From UBA724 sp964008075 (lineage in GTDB: Bacteria > Bacteroidota > Bacteroidia > Flavobacteriales > Flavobacteriaceae), in contig CAXGAP010000019.1 in NCBI GenBank assembly GCA_964008075.1, forward strand, positions 1 through 21,876: DNA of 21,876 bases, given 5' to 3'. The translations under genes were made by a program, and so were the position numbers. Positions 15,227 to 21,876 of the stretch are shown in pieces. Under the pieces are notes generated by a model that worked only from the letters and a program-made list of their open reading frames with translations, was not told where the DNA came from and ran no database searches. Positions within the stretch are counted from its first letter, which is position 1. Every line of letters starts with the position of its first letter.

Positions 15227-17854
15227 ATGTCTGAAGTAAAAACCATACGAATCAACAAGGTCCTTCGCGAGTTAAATATATCATTGGATCGCGCTGTAGA
15301 GCAACTGGCAGAGCATGGTTTTGAAGTAGATGCCCGTCCGACATCCAAGATTTCAGAGCAAGAATACCAACTATTGCTTGATGCCTTTCAAACCGACCGA
15401 ACCAAGCGAGAAGCTTCAGAGGAAGTCAGCGAAGAAAAGCGCAAGGAAAAAGAAGCCATCCGACAACGAATAGAGGAAGAAAAAGAGACTAAGACACAAG
15501 TCTTTCATGCAAGTACTGAACTCAAAGGACTTCGAAAAGTTGGGAAAATTGATTTGGAACCAAAGTCTGAAAACCAACCAGAGCCAAAAACGGAGATTGA
15601 GCCACAGCCAGTTGAAGAGAAAGTATCTGAAGAAGCAGTAAAGGACCCCAACAGAAGCACACCAGCTGAGGATGCTAAACCAGAAGCCAAAACAGAAGCA
15701 ATCCCCGAAAAGCGAGAGGAAACAGAGAATGAAAGGGTTACAACTAAATACAAAAAGCTAACAGGTTTAAAAATAGCAGGGGATAAGATTGATCTCAAAA
15801 AATTTGAGAAAAAACCATCTCCAAATACAGACCAAAATGATCGCAGACGACGACGAAAACGAATTACAAAAAATACTGGTCCTTCATCACAGGGAAAACC
15901 AAATACACCTAAGGCAAAGCAGCAAAAGCAGCCTGCTCACGAAGAGCCAAGTGATGAAGAAATTCAAAAGCAAATTCGTGAAACCTTAGAAAAATTACAG
16001 GGCAAAACGACCAAATCCAAAGGGGCGAAGTATCGTCGTGAAAAAAGAGACTCGCATCGTCAGAAAATAGAGGATGATGCAGCACAACAGGAAGCAGAAA
16101 GTAAATTGCTTAAAGTGACAGAGTTTGTCACTGTTGGAGAGATTGCCACGATGATGGAAATCAGCTCTACTGAAATCATTTCTGTCTGTATGACACTGGG
16201 CATCATGGTAACAATGAATCAGCGACTCGATGCGGAAACCCTTTCGATTGTTGCAGAGGAATTTGGTTTTCAGGTTGAATTTGTCACTGCTGATATTAAA
16301 GAAACAATTGAAAACCCCGAAGATTTTCCTGAAGACTTATTGCCACGTGCTCCTATTGTTACAGTGATGGGTCACGTTGATCATGGAAAAACCTCATTGC
16401 TTGATTATATTAGAAAAGCAAACGTCACTGCTGACGAATCGGGGGGAATCACCCAACACATCGGCGCATATAGTGTGTCATTGGAAAGTGGACAAAAGAT
16501 TACTTTTTTAGATACGCCAGGTCACGAAGCATTTACTGCTATGCGTGCACGTGGGACGCAAGTAACAGATTTAGTCATTATTGTTATTGCTGCTGATGAC
16601 GACATCATGCCACAGACCAAAGAGGCAATTAGTCACGCACAAGCGGCGTCTGTACCCATTGTCTTTGCGATCAACAAAATTGATAGTCCTAACGCAATTC
16701 CTGATAAAATTAAAGAGAGTTTAGCAGGATTGAATTTGCTTGTAGAGGACTGGGGTGGTAAAATCCAATCCCATGACGTGTCTGCAAAAGTGGGTACAGG
16801 AATTACCGAACTCCTAGAAAAAGTAATGCTTGAAGCCGAATTATTGGAACTCAAAGCCAACCCATCAAAAGCGGCACAAGGGACTGTGGTGGAGGCCTTT
16901 TTGGATAAGGGCCGTGGCTATGTGTCGACCATACTCGTGCAAGCTGGTACATTGCGGATTGGAGATTATATTTTAGCAGGTCAGCACAGTGGTAAGGTAC
17001 GTGCTATGCAAGACGAACGTGGGAATGAATTAACAGAAGCAGGGCCATCTACGCCAGTGTCTTTATTAGGATTAGATGGTGCACCTACAGCAGGTGACCG
17101 ATTCAATGTGTTTGAGGATGAAAAAGAAGCAAAACAAATTGCAGCAAAACGCACCCAACTGGTTCGTGAGCAGTCGGTTAGAACACAACGACATATCACT
17201 TTAGATGAAATTGGAAGACGAATTGCTCTAGGAGATTTCAAAGAACTCAACATTATATTGAAGGGTGATGTAGATGGATCGGTAGAAGCATTGACAGATT
17301 CGTTCCAAAAATTATCGACTGAAGAAATACAAGTCAACATCATCCACAAAGGCGTCGGTGCAATCACAGAATCGGATGTGTTATTGGCCTCTGCTTCTGA
17401 TGCGATTATAGTCGGATTTAATGTTCGCCCTGTGGGCACAGCCAGACAACTGGCAGACAAAGAGGAAATCGATGTGCGAAATTATTCTATTATTTACGAC
17501 GCCATCAACGACTTGAAGGAAGCGATGGAAGGCTTGTTGTCGCCAGATATGAAAGAAGAGGTGCAAGGAAATGTTGAAATTCGTGAGACGTATAAAATAT
17601 CACGTGTTGGGACTATTGCTGGTTGTATGGTGATGGATGGAAAAATCACACGAAATTCTTTGGTTCGTGTCATTCGTGAAGGCGTGGTTGTTTACAACGG
17701 TGCCTTGGCTTCCCTCAAGCGATTTAAAGATGATGCTAAGGTGGTTACAAAAGGGTATGACTGTGGCTTGCAAATCAAGGATTTCAATGATATCAAAACG
17801 GGCGATACCTTAGAGGCCTATACCGAGATTGCTGTGAAGAAAAAACTCAATTGA
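15227..17854 (+). CDS. infB: Translation initiation factor IF-2
   Basis: IF-2 is the GTPase that places initiator fMet-tRNA on the 30S subunit and promotes subunit joining. The protein is 875 residues. A small N-terminal IF2-N domain (about 3-55, TIRINKVLRELNISLDRAVE) is followed by a long charged, proline/glutamate-rich linker (about 60-290) with a run of arginines near 206-212. A second IF2-N-like helix bundle follows (about 297-350). The GTPase domain has G1 GHVDHGKT (382-389), G3 DTPGH (429-433) and G4 NKID (483-486). Domains II, III and the tRNA-binding domain IV complete the protein to the KKKLN end. ATG 15227 gives the standard N-terminus. It is the last gene of rimP-nusA-infB. Its stop lies five bases from the end of the convergent SPOR gene, leaving no room for an intergenic terminator. 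Confidence 0.98.
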   Translation: MSEVKTIRINKVLRELNISLDRAVEQLAEHGFEVDARPTSKISEQEYQLLLDAFQTDRTKREASEEVSEEKRKEKEAIRQRIEEEKETKTQVFHASTELKGLRKVGKIDLEPKSENQPEPKTEIEPQPVEEKVSEEAVKDPNRSTPAEDAKPEAKTEAIPEKREETENERVTTKYKKLTGLKIAGDKIDLKKFEKKPSPNTDQNDRRRRRKRITKNTGPSSQGKPNTPKAKQQKQPAHEEPSDEEIQKQIRETLEKLQGKTTKSKGAKYRREKRDSHRQKIEDDAAQQEAESKLLKVTEFVTVGEIATMMEISSTEIISVCMTLGIMVTMNQRLDAETLSIVAEEFGFQVEFVTADIKETIENPEDFPEDLLPRAPIVTVMGHVDHGKTSLLDYIRKANVTADESGGITQHIGAYSVSLESGQKITFLDTPGHEAFTAMRARGTQVTDLVIIVIAADDDIMPQTKEAISHAQAASVPIVFAINKIDSPNAIPDKIKESLAGLNLLVEDWGGKIQSHDVSAKVGTGITELLEKVMLEAELLELKANPSKAAQGTVVEAFLDKGRGYVSTILVQAGTLRIGDYILAGQHSGKVRAMQDERGNELTEAGPSTPVSLLGLDGAPTAGDRFNVFEDEKEAKQIAAKRTQLVREQSVRTQRHITLDEIGRRIALGDFKELNIILKGDVDGSVEALTDSFQKLSTEEIQVNIIHKGVGAITESDVLLASASDAIIVGFNVRPVGTARQLADKEEIDVRNYSIIYDAINDLKEAMEGLLSPDMKEEVQGNVEIRETYKISRVGTIAGCMVMDGKITRNSLVRVIREGVVVYNGALASLKRFKDDAKVVTKGYDCGLQIKDFNDIKTGDTLEAYTEIAVKKKLN

Positions 17855-17859
17855 TTGAC

Positions 17860-18231
17860 CTAAGGCTTGAGCAGGAAAGCATCTGGAAATTTTATTCTAA
17901 TTTTCTCTAGCTTTTGAACTCCATCAAGACGACTACCAAACATACCTGTTCGGATTTTGTAGTTTGGTGTTTCAAAAGTAAGTTTTGCATCTTTTTCAGG
18001 AAATGCTTTGGAAAAAGAATCCATATAAATTTGTGCCATTTCATAGTTCCCTGAAAAAATTTGAATTGTGAATTGATTTTTTTTCAAGAGTTTTTTGTCG
18101 AGCGACAATTTGCGTTCGAGCACATCATCTAGATTTTGAGGTGTCTTTACAATCAAAGCGTTGTCTTGGGCATATATACCGCTAGCAATCAATGTAAAAA
18201 CAAAAAAACAAAAGGACTTTAAATCCGCCAT
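17860..18231 (-). CDS. Small secreted SPOR-domain protein
   Basis: The 123-residue protein starts MADLKSF and has a clear signal peptide: a hydrophobic core at about 8-17 and a likely cleavage after GIYA (21). A helical charged stretch (about 34-50) precedes a C-terminal region (about 54-120) containing FTIQIFSGNYEMAQIYMDSF and YKIRTGMFGSRLDGVQ. That fits a SPOR domain, which binds denuded peptidoglycan glycans, often at the septum. It is therefore likely periplasmic and cell-wall associated. An upstream in-frame ATG at 18240 adds three residues but overlaps the candidate promoter box, so I prefer 18231. It converges on infB with a five-base gap. No partner gene is adjacent on its strand. Confidence 0.82.
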   Translation of the reverse strand: MADLKSFCFFVFTLIASGIYAQDNALIVKTPQNLDDVLERKLSLDKKLLKKNQFTIQIFSGNYEMAQIYMDSFSKAFPEKDAKLTFETPNYKIRTGMFGSRLDGVQKLEKIRIKFPDAFLLKP

Positions 18232-18237
18232 ATTTTG

Positions 18238-18268
18238 CAAATAAAAGATTGCTGGTAAATTCTCACAA
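18238..18268 (-). promoter_or_regulatory. Candidate promoter of SPOR gene
   Basis: On the minus strand a TTG box (18266-18268) is followed by 20 bases and TTTATTTG (18238-18245), one mismatch from TAnnTTTG. The -7 box ends six bases before the preferred ATG at 18231, implying little or no 5' leader. Confidence 0.35.
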
Positions 18269-18330
18269 TTTTTTACTCAAATTTGTTTAATAATGTCAAA
18301 ACAGAAAAAATATAAACAACTGATTTTAAG

Positions 18331-18346
18331 TTACTTAAATAAGTAA
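18331..18346. repeat. Inverted repeat upstream of act operon (7-bp arms)
   Basis: TTACTTA and TAAGTAA flank a two-base AA spacer. It lies about 65 bases upstream of the act -7 box, in an AT-rich gap, where a transcription factor could bind. No regulator family is recognised from it, and AT-rich DNA yields such repeats by chance. Confidence 0.4.
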
Positions 18347-18354
18347 TTTAGAAT

Positions 18355-18372
18355 AATTATAAATTTATAATT
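18355..18372. repeat. 18-bp perfect palindrome upstream of act operon
   Basis: The sequence AATTATAAATTTATAATT is its own reverse complement over 18 bases. It sits eight bases after the inverted repeat at 18331-18346 and about 38 bases before the act -7 box. It lacks a T-run and G-C pairs, so it is not a terminator. An operator is possible, but the all-AT composition makes chance plausible. Confidence 0.4.
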
Positions 18373-18410
18373 CATGTGGTTTTAATGTTTTTAAAATGGG
18401 CTTTGTGATG

Positions 18411-18418
18411 TAATTTTG
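18411..18418 (+). promoter_or_regulatory. Candidate -7 box of act operon promoter
   Basis: TAATTTTG matches TAnnTTTG perfectly and lies 46 bases before the ATG of the ActA-type gene. A good TTG -33 box is not seen at the usual distance, which could mean activator dependence. The rest of the 18232-18464 gap is AT-rich and holds the two inverted repeats listed separately. Confidence 0.5.
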
Positions 18419-18464
18419 TACATAAAAATAAAGGTGTTTTCCTTTGATCAAGAACAACCAAAAC

Positions 18465-19742
18465 ATGACTAGGGTTTTTTACCTAAATGTTCCTCAAATT
18501 CGTACTCTACTCACCATCGTGTTGGCTGTAGCCTTCATCCTTCCGACTTTTGCGCAAGAACCTGACATTGACAAAGGGAAGTCTTTGTTCAATATGAATT
18601 GTGCAGCTTGTCACAAGCTCAACAAGCGTGCTGTTGGACCTGCTTTGGCAGGTGTTTCTCAAAAATATGAGAAGGAATGGCTGTATGCATGGATCAAGAA
18701 TTCTATGGCAATGGTCAAAGCGGGAGATCCCCAAGCTGTTGCAATTTATGAGGAGTACAATAAGTCTGTTATGACTGCTTTTCCGCAACTGAGTAATGAA
18801 GACATTGATAATATTCTTGCCTACACAGATTATACACCACCTGCTCCTGCAACACCAGCTGCTGTAGCTACCACAGTTTCCTCAGGAGCAGATGACACGA
18901 CCACAACATTGCTGTTAGGTGTATTGGTTCTTGTCCTGGTTGTGCTTGTAGTGATGCTGTTTTTGGTGACGCAAACACTGCGAAAAATTGCGATTGCAAA
19001 TGGTATTGAAGCTGAAACCATCAAGCCAAAGCCCAAACCCCTTTGGGAGGTATATATCAACAATTCTTTCTTGGTGTTTAGCACAGTGATTTTCTTGTTG
19101 TTTTCAAGTGCCTATTTCGCCTATGGTTACTTGATGCAAGTGGGAATCGATCAAGGGTATATGCCTGTACAGCCAATTCATTATTCACACAAAATTCACT
19201 CTGGAGACAATGAAATCGAGTGTAAGTACTGTCACTCATCTGCTCGGGTATCTAAGCATTCAGGGATCCCTTCTCTTAATGTATGTATGAACTGTCACAT
19301 GAACATTGCAGAGTATAATGGCGAGGAAGATTTAGAAAAAGGTTACACTAAAGAATTTTACACAAACGAAATAAAAAAACTGTACAAAGCGGTTGGCTGG
19401 GATGAAGAGAACCAACGTTATACTGGCGAGACACAGCCAGTCAAATGGGTACGTATTCACAACCTCCCTGACTTTGTATACTTTAACCACGCGCAACACG
19501 TTGACGTTGCTGGCATAGATTGTCAAAAATGTCATGGCCCAGTGGAAGAGATGGAAATCATGTACCAACACTCGCCCCTCACAATGGGCTGGTGCATCGA
19601 CTGTCATAGAGATTCAAACGTCGATTTAGAAAACAATGAGTATTATGAGAAAGTTCATGCAGAGCTCTCAAAAAAATATGGTGTAGAAAAACTCACAGTT
19701 GCTCAAATGGGTGGCTTAGAGTGTGGGAAGTGTCACTATTAA
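18465..19742 (+). CDS. actA: Alternative complex III subunit A, multihaem cytochrome c with N-terminal monohaem domain
   Basis: The protein has 425 residues with six CxxCH haem c sites. An N-terminal helix (about 14-29, ending FAQEPD) looks like a signal peptide or anchor. A monohaem cytochrome c domain follows (CAACH 46-50, probable axial Met around 81-83 or 103), then an Ala/Thr/Pro linker, a membrane helix (about 148-168) and another (about 201-222). The C-terminal domain carries CKYCH, CMNCH, CQKCH, CIDCH and CGKCH (253-424), the pentahaem arrangement of ActA. ActA passes electrons from quinol oxidation in alternative complex III towards cytochrome c or oxidase. I chose ATG 18465; a TTG at 18444 in frame would add seven residues and is less likely. 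ActB follows 12 bases later. Confidence 0.88.
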   Translation: MTRVFYLNVPQIRTLLTIVLAVAFILPTFAQEPDIDKGKSLFNMNCAACHKLNKRAVGPALAGVSQKYEKEWLYAWIKNSMAMVKAGDPQAVAIYEEYNKSVMTAFPQLSNEDIDNILAYTDYTPPAPATPAAVATTVSSGADDTTTTLLLGVLVLVLVVLVVMLFLVTQTLRKIAIANGIEAETIKPKPKPLWEVYINNSFLVFSTVIFLLFSSAYFAYGYLMQVGIDQGYMPVQPIHYSHKIHSGDNEIECKYCHSSARVSKHSGIPSLNVCMNCHMNIAEYNGEEDLEKGYTKEFYTNEIKKLYKAVGWDEENQRYTGETQPVKWVRIHNLPDFVYFNHAQHVDVAGIDCQKCHGPVEEMEIMYQHSPLTMGWCIDCHRDSNVDLENNEYYEKVHAELSKKYGVEKLTVAQMGGLECGKCHY

Positions 19743-19754
19743 TCACAATCAAAG

Positions 19755-21876
19755 ATGGGTAACCATAAAAAATATTGGAAAAGCACAGCTGAGTTAGACA
19801 GCAACAATGCATTTGTCGAACATCTTAAAGGGCGAGAGTTTGTTGAAAAGCTTCCTGAAGATGCTTTTTTGGGCAATGAGCAAGCGATGAATGACTCCAA
19901 AACCAATCGGCGAGATTTTCTAAAGTATGTTGGTTTTAGTACAGCCGCCGCCTCTTTAGCTGCATGCGAGGGTCCTGTTCACAAATCAATTCCTTATGTT
20001 GTGCAACCAGAAGAAATTCGCCCAGGAATTTCAAACTATTATGCAACGACTGTCGCTGATGGCTTTGACGTGGCTAGCATACTTGTAAAAACGAGAGAGG
20101 GAAGACCAATTAAAATTGAAAACAATACTGATAATCCTACAAGTTGTAGCGCTAATGCTCGCGTCCAAGCATCTGTGTTATCTCTTTATGACAAACTGCG
20201 TATTAAAGGCCCAAATCGCTCTGGAACGCCTGTCAGTTGGAATACACTCATAGATCAGAGTCGTCAACAACTTGACAAATTGCAATTTGACGGGGCACAA
20301 GTGGTTTTACTGACCCAGTCGTTTGCCAGCCCTTCAACTTTTGATTTGATTAACCAACTTCTATCAAGGTATAGCAATATAAAACACATTACATATGACG
20401 CAGTTTCTTATTCTCATGCATTAGATGCTTTTGAAAAGGCTTACGGAGAACGTGTATTACCTACTTACGATTTTTCAAAAGCCGAAACCATTGTTTCATT
20501 AGATGCAGATTTTATTGGAGATTGGCAGGGAGGGCGTCATTCCGCGGACTATGTCAAGACACGTGTGCCATCAAAAAAGAATGGTAAAGCTAAGATGTCG
20601 TCACATTTTCAATTTGAAGCAAATATGACGCTTTCTGGAGCCGCTGCTGATAAACGCGTGCCCATGTCTGCTGCACAACAGAAACAATTACTTGCAGCAC
20701 TTTATTCTGAGTTGACAAATAGTCAAGCAAGTGGAGACCAGACCATTCAAAAATGGGTTAAAGTCGCTGCTAAGCATTTGCGTAAATCGGGTAAGAAAGG
20801 AGTTGTAATCACGGGATTACCTAGTGTGGAAGCCCAACGCATTGCACTTGCAATCAATCAAAAAATAGGATCTGTTGTGATCGACACCCAACACACAACA
20901 ACAATCCGCCAAGGTAGTGCAAACCAACTCTCACAGCTTGTTGATGACCTCAACAGCGGATCGGTTCAAGGGATTATCACTGCTGGAGTGAATCCAGTAT
21001 ATACCCTTGCCAACGGTGACCAGTTTGCTGCGGGTCTAGATAAAGTTGAATTCTCTTTGTCTTTTAGTATGAATAACGACGAAACTGCATCCAAAGCACA
21101 ATGGGTGGCAGCGACTCCTCACTATCTTGAATCTTGGGGTGATGTGGAATTTAAAACCAATCACTTTGGACTTACTCAGCCAACAATAAGACCTTTGTTT
21201 GACACCAAACAATTTCAAGATGTGTTACTCAGTTGGCTGGAGAAAGACACAAATTACAGAGATGAATTGCGGACTTATTGGGAGCAAAACATTCTCAATG
21301 GGGAGTCTTGGAATAAAGCTCTCCACGATGGATTCCATGTGCATGAAAAACCAATAAAAAAGAAAAACTACCTTGATTCAGTAAGCGATGCATTGAATAC
21401 ACTAGCAGCATCTGTACAAGATGGCTATTCTTTACAACTTTACACCAAAACTGGATTGGGGGATGGTCAGCAAGCCAACAATCCTTGGCTGCAAGAGCTT
21501 CCCGATCCCATAACTCGGATGACATGGGATAATTACCTTACAGTTTCGAAATATGATGCTGAAATAATTGGACTTTGGAATGAGACTCAATCTGATGGTG
21601 CACTAAATGGGGGGTTTGCAAAAATTACAGTTGGATCCTCTTCATTGAGGGTGCCTGTACTTATTCAGCCAGGTCAAGCCAATGGAACATTTGGTCTGGC
21701 ATTTGGCTATGGAAGACAAGCCGGGATGAAATCTGAAATGCAAACTGGTGTTAATGCTTATAAACTATATAAGAATTTTTCTACTGTGCAGCCAGTAATA
21801 ATTGAAGCGATAGGCGGCACACATGAGTTTGCTTGTACACAGTTGCAAAACACCTTGATGGGCCGTGAAGATATTG
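19755..21876 (+). CDS. actB: Alternative complex III subunit B, molybdopterin-oxidoreductase-like (cut by window edge)
   Basis: An open frame of 707 residues continues past the window. The N-terminus carries a late twin-arginine motif NRRDFLKYVGFSTAAASLAA (51-70) directly followed by Cys71, a lipobox-like site, so Tat export with lipid anchoring is likely. The following region is related to the molybdopterin-binding domain of complex iron-sulfur molybdoenzymes but lacks the usual N-terminal cysteine cluster for a 4Fe-4S centre. This fits ActB, whose molybdopterin-like domain carries no cofactor. The ferredoxin-like cluster domain would lie beyond 21876. With the ActA-type cytochrome 12 bases upstream, this identifies the act cluster; ActC onwards should follow. 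Identification as ActB is strong from the leader and context. Confidence 0.9.
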   Translation, partial: MGNHKKYWKSTAELDSNNAFVEHLKGREFVEKLPEDAFLGNEQAMNDSKTNRRDFLKYVGFSTAAASLAACEGPVHKSIPYVVQPEEIRPGISNYYATTVADGFDVASILVKTREGRPIKIENNTDNPTSCSANARVQASVLSLYDKLRIKGPNRSGTPVSWNTLIDQSRQQLDKLQFDGAQVVLLTQSFASPSTFDLINQLLSRYSNIKHITYDAVSYSHALDAFEKAYGERVLPTYDFSKAETIVSLDADFIGDWQGGRHSADYVKTRVPSKKNGKAKMSSHFQFEANMTLSGAAADKRVPMSAAQQKQLLAALYSELTNSQASGDQTIQKWVKVAAKHLRKSGKKGVVITGLPSVEAQRIALAINQKIGSVVIDTQHTTTIRQGSANQLSQLVDDLNSGSVQGIITAGVNPVYTLANGDQFAAGLDKVEFSLSFSMNNDETASKAQWVAATPHYLESWGDVEFKTNHFGLTQPTIRPLFDTKQFQDVLLSWLEKDTNYRDELRTYWEQNILNGESWNKALHDGFHVHEKPIKKKNYLDSVSDALNTLAASVQDGYSLQLYTKTGLGDGQQANNPWLQELPDPITRMTWDNYLTVSKYDAEIIGLWNETQSDGALNGGFAKITVGSSSLRVPVLIQPGQANGTFGLAFGYGRQAGMKSEMQTGVNAYKLYKNFSTVQPVIIEAIGGTHEFACTQLQNTLMGREDI

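Noticed and set aside
16981..17460. 159-codon open frame on the minus strand inside infB
   Set aside because: Antisense to conserved IF-2 domains, serine/cysteine-rich composition typical of a shadow frame, no family resemblance.
18444..18464. TTG start for the ActA-type gene, seven residues upstream of the ATG
   Set aside because: A normal ATG at 18465 precedes the hydrophobic signal region directly, and the extra residues add nothing recognisable. Kept only as an alternative.
19755..21876. ActB as a true molybdenum enzyme
   Set aside because: The N-terminal cysteine cluster of catalytic molybdopterin oxidoreductases is absent, and the adjacent multihaem cytochrome identifies the act cluster, in which this domain is non-catalytic.

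Overview
The window looks like ordinary chromosomal DNA from a member of the Bacteroidota, most likely a Flavobacteriia-type bacterium. Four things point there. Intergenic regions carry the Bacteroidota promoter pattern (a -33 TTG/TTTG box, about 19-20 bases, then TAnnTTTG). Start codons lack recognisable Shine-Dalgarno sequences. The gene order rplM-rpsI-rpsB-tsf-pyrH-frr is present. So is the order rimP-nusA-infB followed by the first genes of an alternative complex III (act) cluster. I see no mobile element, prophage, CRISPR array or rRNA gene. The DNA is moderately AT-rich throughout and I see no obvious composition break.

Left part (1-7907, all on the minus strand, so read right to left): DNA polymerase I (polA), then a strong promoter and rplM-rpsI-rpsB-tsf (L13, S9, S2, EF-Ts) ending at a clear intrinsic terminator. 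Next come pyrH-frr (UMP kinase, ribosome recycling factor) and a truncated MMPL/RND-type membrane transporter running off the left edge. The S2 protein carries a C-terminal extension ending in a Rho-N/SAP-like domain.

Middle (8051-13317): a small thioredoxin-fold protein without the CxxC cysteines is divergent from polA. It overlaps, stop codon to stop codon, a very large multi-pass membrane protein of the DUF2723 family (GT-C-like glycosyltransferase architecture with a repeat-containing C-terminus). A tRNA-Gln(TTG) with its own promoter and a probable terminator follows, then a membrane di-iron hydroxylase of the sterol desaturase/fatty acid hydroxylase (AGMO-like) family on the opposite strand.

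Right part (13393-21876): rimP-nusA-infB on the plus strand, behind a consensus promoter and a terminator-like hairpin that ends just before the rimP start codon. A short secreted SPOR-domain protein converges on infB. After an AT-rich intergenic region with two inverted repeats, the act cluster begins: a multihaem cytochrome c (ActA type, six CxxCH sites) and the start of the large ActB subunit, cut off by the right edge.

Functionally this is mostly housekeeping: ribosome building, translation initiation, elongation and recycling, transcription elongation, replication/repair and respiration. No clearly undescribed system stands out. The points most worth a second look are the S2 extension, the terminator-like rimP leader, the redox-dead thioredoxin next to polA, the extra haem domain on ActA, and the paired inverted repeats upstream of act.
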